DNA from: Streptomyces sp. NBC_00572
GTDB taxonomy: Bacteria > Actinomycetota > Actinomycetes > Streptomycetales > Streptomycetaceae
Length of the DNA: 64,000 bases
Direction: 5' to 3'
Assembly: GCF_026341815.1 (NCBI RefSeq)
Contig: NZ_JAPENX010000001.1
Coordinates: 2,604,001-2,668,000 of the forward strand
The notes under the pieces are model-generated. The model saw only the letters and a program-made list of their open reading frames with translations. It did not search any database and had not been told where the DNA came from. Shown here in pieces: positions 41,932 to 50,665 of this stretch (position 1 is its first letter; the number at the start of each line of letters is the position of its first letter). A program made the translations under genes and the position numbers.

Positions 41932-42888
41932 TCAGACCTTCCCATGCCGTTCGGCGAGCGTGTTGAGGAGGGCGGCGGCGGTGTGCGCGTCGGGCACGGT
42001 GACCGCGAACTCGCGGCCGCTGTTCCGCCGGACGACGAGCGCCTCGCCTGAGTGCAGCATGATGCCGGTCCGGTGGCCCCGGACCCGGTAGCCCCAGCCG
42101 CCGAAGTCGGTGTGCACGGTGGAGATGTCGAGGTCCCGGACGCTCGCGCCCGCGACCTCGTCGAGCGGCACGCGCACGCGTGGCCAGGAGAAGAGCGAGG
42201 GCCTGACGGTGACGCCACGCCGGTCGACGGTGACCCGGATCCGGGCGAGGGCCAGGCACGGTACGCCGATGACCAGACCGGGCAGCGCGAGCAGGGCGTC
42301 GGGCCAGAGCTCCTGGACCAGGCCGACCGGGATGACCAGGGCGATCACCCCGATGAGGAACAGCGGCAGGGAGGCGGTGGCGCGGCTCCAGCCGGCCACC
42401 TCGCTCGCGCCGAGCGTGAGCCGGGGGCCGTCGGTCTCGGCGGGCTGTCCGGCCGGGTCGCCCGGCGGGACGAGCAGGGTCAGCCCGCGTCCCACGAGGG
42501 CGAGTACGGCGGCGACCGCCGCGGCGAGCGCCAGGTTGGTGAGCGGCGAGGTGACCCGGGCCGGGTCGACGGCGTCCAGGTTGTCCCACAGGACGAGGAC
42601 GAGCAGCGTTCCGGCGAATCCGGCGGTGGCCCATGCTCCCCACAGGGCGGTACGGCGGACGAGGACCCTCCAGCCGATGCGGAGCACGAGGAGCAGGCCG
42701 ACGCTGATGACAGCGAACGCGACACGGCCGGTGAAACCGTCGGCACGGCTTCCGTCGCCGCCGAAATGGGTGGCGAGGGTGTCGGGGATCCGGTCGTCCC
42801 AGACGGCGAGCAGGATCAGGTAGGTGGCGATCGCGAGGTCGAACGGGAGCGCGGCGAAGTTGCGGACTCGGAGCGTGGCGTGGTTCAT
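41932..42888 (-). CDS. DUF1648-domain membrane protein
   Basis: 318 residues. The N-terminal DUF1648 segment reads LPFDLAIATYLILLAVWDDR with DTLATHFGGDGSRADGF, then three further helices, a soluble stretch and a helix pair (LIGVIALVIPVGLVQELW). The C-terminal ~100 residues are a PH-like domain (RVTVDRRGVTVRPSLFSWPR) seen in bacterial proteins that bind lipids or peptides. The pair GntR + DUF1648 is common in actinomycetes; function is not known. AAGGGGGG precedes the ATG. Confidence 0.82.
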   Translation of the reverse strand: MNHATLRVRNFAALPFDLAIATYLILLAVWDDRIPDTLATHFGGDGSRADGFTGRVAFAVISVGLLLVLRIGWRVLVRRTALWGAWATAGFAGTLLVLVLWDNLDAVDPARVTSPLTNLALAAAVAAVLALVGRGLTLLVPPGDPAGQPAETDGPRLTLGASEVAGWSRATASLPLFLIGVIALVIPVGLVQELWPDALLALPGLVIGVPCLALARIRVTVDRRGVTVRPSLFSWPRVRVPLDEVAGASVRDLDISTVHTDFGGWGYRVRGHRTGIMLHSGEALVVRRNSGREFAVTVPDAHTAAALLNTLAERHGKV

Positions 42889-42916
42889 GAAACCCCCCTT
42901 TGTTTGCATCAGGATA

Positions 42917-42957
42917 GAACAAGTTGTTCGCACTTCGCTAGAACAACTCGTCTTGCA
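42917..42957. promoter_or_regulatory. GntR operator: palindrome plus degenerate second site
   Basis: GAACAAGTTGTTC (42917-42929) is a perfect palindrome. A second, imperfect copy, TAGAACAACTCGTCTTG, covers 42939-42955. Both lie 29-70 bp before the DUF1648 start, where the promoter must be. They are the likely binding sites for the GntR regulator of the same operon. Confidence 0.6.
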
Positions 42958-43034
42958 GTCGAGGCGAGGTCGGGATGCGGACCCGTCCACAGCTTGTCGA
43001 ATAGTCCAAATGCTGACTAATAGGGAGATCTTCA

Positions 43035-43196
43035 GCGCCGCCCCCGGACGCCTGGAACACGACCAAGGGTGAGGACAGCGTCATCGCCGTCGTCGACACC
43101 GGCGTCGACACCGGCGTCGACCCGCTGGCCGAGCCGGGGCTCGGAAACGTCGACGCGGCGGCGGCCGTACAGGCCGCCGCCGCGTCGAAGGGCTGA
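43035..43196 (+). pseudogene. remnant of a subtilisin-like (S8) protease gene
   Basis: One frame reads PDAWNTTKGEDSVIAVVDTG, the region around the catalytic Asp of subtilases, runs through a duplicated GVDTGVD and joins directly to GLGNVDAAAAVQAA and a stop, the typical C-terminal end of the S8 domain. The His and Ser motifs (~250 residues) are missing. This is what an internal deletion leaves. No start codon is evident. Confidence 0.6.
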
Positions 43197-43206
43197 CCGG
43201 AGCAGG

Positions 43207-44082
43207 TCAGTTGGCGCTGTCGTCGAGGACCGCGCGCAGCGCCTCCGCGAACTCCACCGGGGCACCCTGCTGACCGAACTCGCCGCCCAGGAAGCCGCCG
43301 TGGTGGCTCGGGAAGACGGCGAGCGGGGTGCCGACGCCCTCGGCGACGGCGACCGCCGCACGGGCGGCGAACGTCCCCTCGGACTCCTTGCCCGCGGCGA
43401 CGGCGATCCGGGTCGGCGCGGCGCGCAGGGCGGTGAAGTCGGGGACGTAGGAGGTGCAGCCGCGCATGTTCTGGCCGAGCAGCGGGTCGCCGCGCGAGCC
43501 GTCGTCCTCGGCCGGCAGGCCGAACGCGGCCGGGGAGGGCGCGGGCTCCTCGGCCCAGTTCGCCGGGAACTCGCCCTTGCGGCCGGTCAGCGCGAGGAAC
43601 TTGGCCATCGCGGGTCCCCAGCCCTCCCGCAGATAGGTCGCGTGGACGTCGGCGCAGACCCCCAGGGCCGCCTCCCGGTCCGGGACGACCTGGGCCGTCG
43701 GGGGCTCGTGCGCGACGAGGGTGTGCACCAGGTCGCCGCGCCGGGCCACCAGGGCGAGGGCGTTGACGGCGCCGCCGCTGCTCGCGAAGACGTCCACGGG
43801 GCCGACGCCGAGTGCCTCGATCAGCCGGGCCAGGTCGTCGGCGTGCTCCTCGGGGAGCGTCTCGGTCGCACCGTCGGTGCGCTCGCTGCGGGCCACTCCG
43901 CGCGGGTCGTACGTGACGACGGTCCGGTCGGCGAAGTGGGAGGCGAGCGTGGTGAAGCCGCTCGCGTCCATCGGGGAGCCGATCAGCAGCAGGGGACGCT
44001 CGTCGGTCCCGGTGCCGGGGCGAACGTCGTAGCGCAGGGTCGCGCCGGCAGTGACCAGGGTGCGGGTGTCGGTCTCGGCCAT
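43207..44082 (-). CDS. alpha/beta hydrolase
   Basis: 291 residues. Oxyanion region LLLIGSPMDASGF (in place of HG), nucleophile elbow FASSGGAVNAL, acid likely within the second half (VAAGKESEGTF is the usual acid strand) and His in FPSHHGGFLGG. No signal peptide, so it is cytoplasmic. Many streptomycete paralogues of this type exist; substrate unknown. Convergent with the S8 remnant, 10 bp apart. Confidence 0.85.
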   Translation of the reverse strand: MAETDTRTLVTAGATLRYDVRPGTGTDERPLLLIGSPMDASGFTTLASHFADRTVVTYDPRGVARSERTDGATETLPEEHADDLARLIEALGVGPVDVFASSGGAVNALALVARRGDLVHTLVAHEPPTAQVVPDREAALGVCADVHATYLREGWGPAMAKFLALTGRKGEFPANWAEEPAPSPAAFGLPAEDDGSRGDPLLGQNMRGCTSYVPDFTALRAAPTRIAVAAGKESEGTFAARAAVAVAEGVGTPLAVFPSHHGGFLGGEFGQQGAPVEFAEALRAVLDDSAN

Positions 44083-44238
44083 GGTGATGTCTCCTCGGTG
44101 GTGGGCGCTTCATGGGGGTAGACCCCCGACCCCACCGGAACTCATCGGTCGCGAGCGCCCCTTCGAGCACCCTTTTCCCGGATCCTTCACCCGGATCCTT
44201 CACCCGGCGCCCTTACCCGCCGTCCTTGCCAGCCGCCC

Positions 44239-44691
44239 TTACCCGCCGTCGCAGTCGTGCTCGGCGGGGTCCACCACGACGCGGCCCAACAACCCGCGCA
44301 GCAAGGTCTGTTCGGCTTCGGTGAGGTCACCGAAGAGTTCGCGCTCCGCCGCGCTCACCGCCGCGTCGACCCGTTCGAGCGCCACCGCGCCCGCCTCGGT
44401 GATCTCCACGATGTGACGGCGCCGGTCGGCCGGGTCGCGGCGCCGCTCGGCGAGCCCATCCGACTCCAACTCATTGAGAATCGCCACCAGTTGACTGGGG
44501 TCGACCTCCATGGCGGCGGCCAGCTCCCGCTGACTCATGGACCCGGGGGCGAGCCGCATCAGCGTCATCGCGTTCCTCGGGTGCAGTCCGGCGACGCCCA
44601 GGGCCGCGCGGATGCGCGCGCCGGTGAGCTCCCCACGGAAGGAGAGGAGGAAGCCGAGGCGGTCGGTCGGGAGAGCTGCCATGTCGTCCAC
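44239..44691 (-). CDS. MarR-family regulator
   Basis: 150 residues from GTG at 44691 or 147 from ATG at 44682. Winged helix: LHPRNAMTLMRLAPGSMSQR, recognition helix MEVDPSQLVAILNELESDG, wing RRDPADRRRHIVEIT. It is divergent from a small DoxX-like gene, with a near-perfect operator in between, so it probably represses that gene and itself in response to a phenolic or redox signal. Confidence 0.88.
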   Translation of the reverse strand: MDDMAALPTDRLGFLLSFRGELTGARIRAALGVAGLHPRNAMTLMRLAPGSMSQRELAAAMEVDPSQLVAILNELESDGLAERRRDPADRRRHIVEITEAGAVALERVDAAVSAAERELFGDLTEAEQTLLRGLLGRVVVDPAEHDCDGG

Positions 44692-44722
44692 CGTAGCAAC
44701 AACCCTATTGTGGAGTGATGGA

Positions 44723-44746
44723 AATCGTTGATACAGTTCAACGATT
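44723..44746. promoter_or_regulatory. MarR operator, 9-bp-arm inverted repeat
   Basis: Arms AATCGTTGA and TCAACGATT around TACAGT, perfect. It lies in the gap between the marR start and the DoxX-like start at 44775. TTGATACAGTTCAA within it is of the form bound by redox- or phenol-sensing MarR proteins. Confidence 0.65.
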
Positions 44747-44774
44747 GAAGCTCTCGGATCATTGGAGTACGTCC

Positions 44775-45122
44775 ATGTTCATCGGTTATGTCGTCGTCGC
44801 GGCGCTGCTCGCCTTCGCGCTCTCCGCCTCCGCCTTCCTGACCTTCACGCGCAACCCGCGGATCGTCGGCAGCATGACCAAGCTGGACGTGCCGGATTCC
44901 TGGCTGCCGAGACTGGCGAGCCTGAAGGCGGCGGGCGCGCTCGGCCTGCTCGCGGGGCTCGCCGTGCCGGCACTGGGCGGGGCGGCGGCGATCGGCGTGG
45001 CCCTCTACTTCATCGGCGCCCTGATCACCCACCTGCGGGCCAAGGACTACGAGATCGCACCGGTCGTGGTCCTCACCCTGCTCGCGATAGCCGCGCTGAC
45101 GCTCCGCACGATCTCCGCCTGA
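44775..45122 (+). CDS. DoxX-like small membrane protein
   Basis: 115 residues from ATG at 44775; an upstream in-frame start at 44715 would place the operator inside the gene and is rejected. Four hydrophobic segments (VVVAALLAFALSASAFL; AALGLLAGL-type second helix; AAAIGVALYFIGALITHL; VVVLTLLAIAALTL). The KLDVPDSWLPRLASLKAAGA segment is typical of the DoxX_2 group. Members are linked to thiol stress or quinone reduction; the role here is inferred from the MarR pairing only. Confidence 0.8.
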   Translation: MFIGYVVVAALLAFALSASAFLTFTRNPRIVGSMTKLDVPDSWLPRLASLKAAGALGLLAGLAVPALGGAAAIGVALYFIGALITHLRAKDYEIAPVVVLTLLAIAALTLRTISA

Positions 45123-45157
45123 GCCCGACCGGGCCGGTCGACCGGAAGAGCCGAACG

Positions 45158-45224
45158 AGACGCAGCGTCTTGCCAACGGCCTCACTGTGACGTACCTTCG
45201 ATGAAGCGAGACGAGACGTCTCGT
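45158..45224. promoter_or_regulatory. two palindromic operator candidates before the ABC-F gene
   Basis: AGACGCAGCGTCT (45158-45170) and ACGAGACGTCTCGT (45211-45224) are both perfect palindromes and share the word CGAGACG at their left side. The second is of TetR-operator form. No tetR gene is adjacent, so the binding protein would be encoded elsewhere. Confidence 0.5.
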
Positions 45225-45261
45225 ATCACGATTGCCTTGTCGCCGACGCCAGGAGCCGCCC

Positions 45262-46860
45262 TTGTTCCGTGCCCAACTCACCGAGGTCAGCAAGCGCTAC
45301 GACGACCGGCACGTCCACCACCGGACCGTGCTCGACCGGGTCATCCTCACCGTCCGCCCCGGCGAGCGCCTCGGCGTCGTCGGCGACAACGGCTCCGGGA
45401 AGTCCACCCTCCTCCGGCTCCTCGCCGGTCTGGAGACCCCCGACAACGGCACGGTGACCGTCGACACCCCCGGCGGCCTCGGCCACCTCGCCCAGACCCT
45501 GGACCTGCCCGCGACCGCGACCGTCGGTGACGCCGTCGACCACGCGCTCGCTGAAGTGCGGGAGCTGGAGCGGGCGATCCGGGCAGCCGAGGCGGACCTC
45601 GCCGTGACCGGTGACCTCGCCGGGTACGCGGAGCTGCTCGCCGTCTACGAGGCCCGGGGCGGCGCCGGGGCCGACCGGCGGGTCGAGACCACCCTCCGAC
45701 GGCTCGGCGAACCCGGCCCGCTCGACCGCGCCCGGCCGCTCGGCACCCTGTCGGGCGGGCAGCGTTCCCGGCTCGCCCTCGCCGCCGTCCTGTCGGCCGC
45801 ACCCGAACTGCTGCTGCTCGACGAGCCGACCAACGACCTCGACGACGAGGCCGTGGCCTGGCTTGAGGAGCGGCTGCGCGCCCACCGGGGCACGGTCGTC
45901 GTCGTCTCCCACGACCGGGTCTTCCTCGACCGGGTCACCACCGCCGTCCTGGAGGTCGACGAGGACCGCCACACCGTCCGCCGCTACGGCAACGGCTACG
46001 CCGGCTACCTCGCCGGACGCGCCGCCGAACGAGCCCGAAGGCAGCGGGAGTACGAGGAGTGGAAAGCCGAACTCGCCCGGTACAGGGCCCTCGCGGACAC
46101 CCACATCGACCGCTTCTCGGCGATCCCGCGCAAGGCCCCGGCGGCGTTCAGCGGGGCGGGGGCCTTCCGGGCCCGGTCACGGGCGCACGGGGCGATGAGC
46201 CGGATCCGGGCCGCCCGCGAGCGGCTCGCCCGGCTGACCACCGACCCGGTACCGGCACCGCCGGAGCCGCTCCGGTTCCGGGCGGAGATCAGCGGGGAAG
46301 GCGCGCCCGTCGACCTCGCCGGCATCCGCGTGGACGGCCGGCTCCGGCTCGACGCCCTCCACCTCGACGCGGGTGAGCGGCTCCTGGTCACCGGCCCGAA
46401 CGGCGCGGGGAAGAGCACCCTGCTGAAAGTGCTCGCGGGTGAACTCGCCCCGGACGCGGGCACGGTGAAGGTGCCCGCCCGGGTGGGAACGCTCCGTCAG
46501 GAGACGGCCCCACCCACCGACCCCCGTACGGTGGGCGAGGCCTTCGGAGCGGACCGCACGGGCGAACTGCTCGCCCTCGGTCTCTTCTCCGCCGGGGACC
46601 TGACAACCCCGGTCCGGTATCTGTCGACAGGACAGCGCCGGAAACTGGAACTGGCGCGCCTCGTCACCGAACCGGCCGATCTGCTCCTCCTCGACGAGCC
46701 GACCAACCATCTGGCCCCGGCGCTCGTGGAGGAGATCGAGGCCGCGCTCGCGCACTACCCGGGCACGCTGGTCGTGGTCACCCACGACCGGCGCCTCAGG
46801 GAGGGCTTCCGGGGCCGCCGCCTCGAACTGGCACCGACCCCCACCCTGGTGAGGAGTTAG
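45262..46860 (+). CDS. ABC-F family ATPase (ribosome-protection type)
   Basis: 532 residues from TTG at 45262, chosen for AGGAG 8 bp upstream. Two ATPase domains without membrane helices: first with GDNGSGKSTL, LSGGQRSRLALA and LLLLDEPTNDLDDE; second with GPNGAGKSTLL, LSTGQRRKLELA and LLLLDEPTNHLAP. The linker (~80 residues, EEWKAELARYRALADTHIDR) is of the length found in antibiotic-resistance ABC-F proteins that dislodge macrolides, lincosamides or pleuromutilins from the ribosome. Which drug is not visible. Its stop overlaps that of cobN by four bases in convergent orientation. Confidence 0.88.
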   Translation: MFRAQLTEVSKRYDDRHVHHRTVLDRVILTVRPGERLGVVGDNGSGKSTLLRLLAGLETPDNGTVTVDTPGGLGHLAQTLDLPATATVGDAVDHALAEVRELERAIRAAEADLAVTGDLAGYAELLAVYEARGGAGADRRVETTLRRLGEPGPLDRARPLGTLSGGQRSRLALAAVLSAAPELLLLDEPTNDLDDEAVAWLEERLRAHRGTVVVVSHDRVFLDRVTTAVLEVDEDRHTVRRYGNGYAGYLAGRAAERARRQREYEEWKAELARYRALADTHIDRFSAIPRKAPAAFSGAGAFRARSRAHGAMSRIRAARERLARLTTDPVPAPPEPLRFRAEISGEGAPVDLAGIRVDGRLRLDALHLDAGERLLVTGPNGAGKSTLLKVLAGELAPDAGTVKVPARVGTLRQETAPPTDPRTVGEAFGADRTGELLALGLFSAGDLTTPVRYLSTGQRRKLELARLVTEPADLLLLDEPTNHLAPALVEEIEAALAHYPGTLVVVTHDRRLREGFRGRRLELAPTPTLVRS

Positions 46861-49800
46861 TCCTCGTCGGAGGAGTCCGCCGCCCCTTCGAGGTCGCCCT
46901 CGGTCTCCAGGAACACCTGGCGCAGGGCGGCCAGGGTCTCGGGGTCCGGCTTCTCCCACATGCCGCGCGACTCGGCTTCGAGGAGCCGCTCCGCGATGCC
47001 GTGCAGGGCCCAGGGGTTGGCCTCCTTCAGGAAGGCCTGGTTCTCCGGGTCGAGGACGTACTCCTGGGTGAGCTTGTCGTACATCCAGTCGGCGACGACG
47101 CCGGTCGTGGCGTCGTACCCGAAGAGGTAGTCGACGGTCGCCGCCAGCTCGAACGCGCCCTTGTAGCCGTGGCGGCGCATCGCCTCGATCCAGCGCGGGT
47201 TGACCACGCGGGCGCGGAAGACCCGGGAGGTCTCCTCGACGAGCGTCCGGGTGCGGACGGTCTCGGGGCGGGTGGAGTCGCCGATGTACGCCTCGGGGGC
47301 CGTGCCCTTGAGCGCGCGGACGGTCGCCACCATGCCGCCGTGGTACTGGAAGTAGTCGTCGGAGTCGGCGATGTCGTGCTCGCGGGTGTCGGTGTTCTTC
47401 GCGGCCACCGCGATCCGCTTGTACGCCGTCTCCATCTCGGCGCGCGCCGGGCGGCCTTCGAGCCCGCGGCCGTACGCGTAGCCGCCCCACACCGTGTACA
47501 CCTCGGCGAGGTCCGCGTCCGTACGCCAGTCGCGCGAGTCGATCAGCTGGAGGATGCCCGCACCGTACGTGCCCGGCCGGGAGCCGAAGATGCGGGTCGT
47601 GGCGCGCCGCTCGTCGCCGTGCTCGGCGAGGTCGGCCTGGGCGTGCGCCCGGACGTAGTTCTCCTCGGCGGACTCGCCCTCAAGGCCCGCGACGAGCCGG
47701 ACGGCGTCGTCGAGGAGGCCGATGACGTGCGGGAACGCGTCGCGGAAGAAGCCCGAGATGCGCAGGGTGACGTCGACGCGCGGGCGGCCCAGCTCGGCGA
47801 GCGGGATCGGCTCCAGGCCGTTCACCCGGCGCGAGGCCTCGTCCCACAGCGGGCGGACGCCGAGCAGGGCGAGCGCCTCGGCGACGTCGTCGCCGGCGGT
47901 GCGCATCGCGCTGGTGCCCCACAGGGAGAGGCCGACGGACGTCGGCCACTCGCCGTTGTCGGTGCGGTAGCGCTCCAGGAGGGAGTCGGCGAGCGCCTGC
48001 CCGGTCTCCCAGGCGAGCCGGGACGGCACGGCCTTCGGGTCGACGGAGTAGAAGTTCCGGCCGGTCGGCAGGACGTTGACCAGGCCGCGCAGCGGCGAAC
48101 CGGAGGGTCCGGCCGGGACGAAGCCGCCGTTCAGGGCGTGCACGGCGTGGGTGAGCTCGTCGGTGGTGCCGGCCAGGCGCGGCACGACCTGCTCGCAGGC
48201 GAAGCGCAGCACGGCGTGCACCTCGGAGCCGTACGCGGCGGCCACGGCCGCGATCGCGTCCACGGACCAGCCCGCCGCCTCCATGCCCTCGACCAGCTCG
48301 CGGGCCTTCGCCTCCGCCTCGTCGGCGGTCGTGCGGGTCGCCGCCGACTCGTCGAGACCGAGAGCCTCGCGCAGACCGGGCAGCGCCTGCGTGCCGCCCC
48401 AGATCTGGCGGGCGCGCAGGATCGAGAGGACCAGGTTGACCCGGGCCTCACCCTCCGGGGCGCCGCCGAGGACGTGCAGACCGTCGCGGATCTGGGCGTC
48501 CTTGACCTCGCACAGCCAGCCGTCGACGTGCAGCAGGAAGTCGTCGAAGCCGTCGTCCTCGGGGCGCTGCTGCAGGCCCAGGTCGTGGTCGAGCTTGGCG
48601 GCCTGGATGAGCGTCCAGATCTGGGCGCGGATCGCGGGCAGCTTCGCCGGGTCCATGGAGGAGATCTGCGCGTACTCGTCGAGCAGCTGCTCCAGGCGCG
48701 CGATGTCGCCGTACGAGTCGGCGCGGGCCATCGGCGGCACCAGGTGGTCGACGAGCGTGGCGTGCACGCGGCGCTTGGCCTGGGTGCCCTCGCCCGGGTC
48801 GTTGACCAGGAACGGGTAGATCAGCGGGATGTCGCCGAGGGCCGCGTCGGGGCCGCAGGCGGCGGACAGACCGGCGTTCTTGCCGGGCAGCCACTCCAGG
48901 TTGCCGTGCTTGCCCAGGTGGACCATGGCATCGGCGCCGAACCCGCCGTCCTCGGCGCGGGCGGCGATCCAGCGGTAGGCGGCCAGGTAGTGGTGGGACG
49001 GCGGGAGATCGGGGTCGTGGTAGATCGCGATCGGGTTCTCGCCGAAGCCGCGCGGCGGCTGGATGAGGATCAGCAGGTTCCCGCGGCGCAGGGCCGCGAG
49101 GACGATGTCGCCCTCCGGGTTGCGCGACCGGTCCAGGAACATCTCGCCGGGCGCCGGGCCCCAGTGCTCCTCGACGTGGGTGCGCAGCTCCTCGGGGAGC
49201 GTCGCGTACCAGCGCTTGTAGTCGGCGGCCGGGATGCGGACCGGGTTCTTGGCGAGCTGCTCCTCCGTCAGCCAGTCCTGGTCGTGGCCGCCGGCCTCGA
49301 TGAGGGCGTAGATCAGCTCGTCGCCGTCGCCGGAGACGAGGCCGGGAAGGTCGGCCTCGGGGCCGAAGTCGTACCCCTCGGCGATCAGTCGGCGCAGCAG
49401 CGAGACGGCGGAGGCGGGGGTGTCCAGGCCGACGGCGTTGCCGATGCGGGAGTGCTTCGTCGGGTACGCGGAGAGGACGAGCGCCAGCCTCTTCTCGGCG
49501 TTCGGGATGTGCCGGAGCCGGGCGTGCCGGACGGCGATCCCGGCGACGCGGGCCGCGCGCTCGGCGTCGGCGACGTACGCGGGCAGACCGTCCTCGTCGA
49601 TCTCCTTGAAGGAGAACGGCACGGTGATGAGCCGGCCGTCGAACTCGGGAACGGCGACCTGGCTGGCGGCGTCCAGCGGGGAGAGACCCTCGTCGTTCTC
49701 CTCCCAGGCGGCGCGCGAACCGGTCAGGCAGAGGGCCTGCAGGATCGGCACGTCGAGCGCGGCCAGCGCGCCCGCGTCCCAGGCCTCCTCGTCGCCGCCT

Positions 49801-50477
49801 GCCTGCGCCTCGGCGGGCTTGGTGCCGCCCGCCGCGAGGACGGTGGTGACGATCGCGTCGGCGGTACGGAGGCGGTCGAGCAGCTCCGGCTCGGGGGCGC
49901 GCAGGGATGCCACGTACAGCGGGAGGGCCTGGGCGCCGGCGTCCTCGATCGCCTCGCACAGCGAGTCGACGAAGGCGGTGTTCCCGCTCATGTGGTGGGC
50001 GCGGTAGTAGAGCACCGCGATCGTCGGGCCGTCGGTCGTCCGGGGGGTGCGCTCCAGCGGGCCCCAGGTGGGGGCGGCCGCCGGGGACTCGAAGCCGTGA
50101 CCGGTGAGCAGGACGGTGTCGGAGAGGAAGCGGGCCAGCTGTTCCAGGTTCGCGGGGCCGCCGTGCGCGAGGTAGGCGTGCGCCTCGGTGGCGACGCCGA
50201 CGGGGACGGTGGACGCCTCCATCAGCTGTGCGTCGGGGGCCTGTTCGCCGCTGAGGACCACCATCGGCTTTCCGGCGGCTCGGACCGCGTCGAGGCCCTC
50301 CTCCCAGGAACGGAGGCCGCCGAGGAGCCGTACGACGACCAGCTCGGCCTCGGCCAGCAGGCCGGCCAGGTCGGCGAGGGGAAGGCGGGCGGGGTTGGCG
50401 AAGCGGTACTCCACCGGGCCGCCGGCCGCGCGGGCGCTGAGCAGGTCGGTGTCGGAGTGCGACAGCAGCAGAAGCAT
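46857..50477 (-). CDS. cobN: cobaltochelatase subunit CobN
   Basis: 1206 residues, normal length for CobN/BchH-type large chelatase subunits. Recognisable blocks: VLSAYPTKHSRIGNAVGLDT, HLGKHGNLEWLPGKNAGLSA, LWGTSAMRTAGDDVAEAL and the C-terminal FRDAFPHVIGLLDDAV. It inserts cobalt into hydrogenobyrinate a,c-diamide in the aerobic B12 pathway, with CobS/CobT or Mg-chelatase-like partners that are not in this window. A cobalamin riboswitch precedes it, so it is shut down by B12. GAGGAAGG lies 6-10 bp before the ATG. Confidence 0.95.
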   Translation of the reverse strand: MLLLLSHSDTDLLSARAAGGPVEYRFANPARLPLADLAGLLAEAELVVVRLLGGLRSWEEGLDAVRAAGKPMVVLSGEQAPDAQLMEASTVPVGVATEAHAYLAHGGPANLEQLARFLSDTVLLTGHGFESPAAAPTWGPLERTPRTTDGPTIAVLYYRAHHMSGNTAFVDSLCEAIEDAGAQALPLYVASLRAPEPELLDRLRTADAIVTTVLAAGGTKPAEAQAGGDEEAWDAGALAALDVPILQALCLTGSRAAWEENDEGLSPLDAASQVAVPEFDGRLITVPFSFKEIDEDGLPAYVADAERAARVAGIAVRHARLRHIPNAEKRLALVLSAYPTKHSRIGNAVGLDTPASAVSLLRRLIAEGYDFGPEADLPGLVSGDGDELIYALIEAGGHDQDWLTEEQLAKNPVRIPAADYKRWYATLPEELRTHVEEHWGPAPGEMFLDRSRNPEGDIVLAALRRGNLLILIQPPRGFGENPIAIYHDPDLPPSHHYLAAYRWIAARAEDGGFGADAMVHLGKHGNLEWLPGKNAGLSAACGPDAALGDIPLIYPFLVNDPGEGTQAKRRVHATLVDHLVPPMARADSYGDIARLEQLLDEYAQISSMDPAKLPAIRAQIWTLIQAAKLDHDLGLQQRPEDDGFDDFLLHVDGWLCEVKDAQIRDGLHVLGGAPEGEARVNLVLSILRARQIWGGTQALPGLREALGLDESAATRTTADEAEAKARELVEGMEAAGWSVDAIAAVAAAYGSEVHAVLRFACEQVVPRLAGTTDELTHAVHALNGGFVPAGPSGSPLRGLVNVLPTGRNFYSVDPKAVPSRLAWETGQALADSLLERYRTDNGEWPTSVGLSLWGTSAMRTAGDDVAEALALLGVRPLWDEASRRVNGLEPIPLAELGRPRVDVTLRISGFFRDAFPHVIGLLDDAVRLVAGLEGESAEENYVRAHAQADLAEHGDERRATTRIFGSRPGTYGAGILQLIDSRDWRTDADLAEVYTVWGGYAYGRGLEGRPARAEMETAYKRIAVAAKNTDTREHDIADSDDYFQYHGGMVATVRALKGTAPEAYIGDSTRPETVRTRTLVEETSRVFRARVVNPRWIEAMRRHGYKGAFELAATVDYLFGYDATTGVVADWMYDKLTQEYVLDPENQAFLKEANPWALHGIAERLLEAESRGMWEKPDPETLAALRQVFLETEGDLEGAADSSDED

Positions 50478-50519
50478 GGCGAGCGCAGGCCTTCCTCGGG
50501 GTTGTCCGCGCCCCGGGTG

Positions 50520-50652
50520 GTCGTATGGACGGCGGGAGTTCCTGACTCACCGTCCCTGGATCGTGCAGACGCACAGTCCGGGCCGGCTCACAGTGGCGGG
50601 ACCGCGCCGGATTCTCACCGGGCTTCCTCCCCGGGGTCCTGGGACCCCATGC
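50520..50652 (-). ncRNA. cobalamin riboswitch (leader of cobN)
   Basis: Read on the minus strand, the conserved elements appear in order: GGAAGCCCGGTGAGAATCC (core), GCGGTCCCGCCACTGTGA (B12 box), the hairpin with arms GGACGGTGA and a matching GCCGTCC around GTCAGGAACTCCC, then the leader with the ribosome-binding site of cobN. TACTAT (50665-50660, minus strand) stands in front as -10. Such switches in actinomycetes mostly block translation; here the last part (GGGGCGCGGACAACCCC) can pair close to the Shine-Dalgarno. Confidence 0.9.
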
Positions 50653-50665
50653 CGTCTGCATAGTA

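Noticed and set aside
47001..50663. 1220-codon open frame on the plus strand opposite cobN
   Set aside because: A mirror of cobN caused by high G+C at third codon positions; composition is Arg/Gly/Val-rich without any domain, and it would run over the cobalamin riboswitch.
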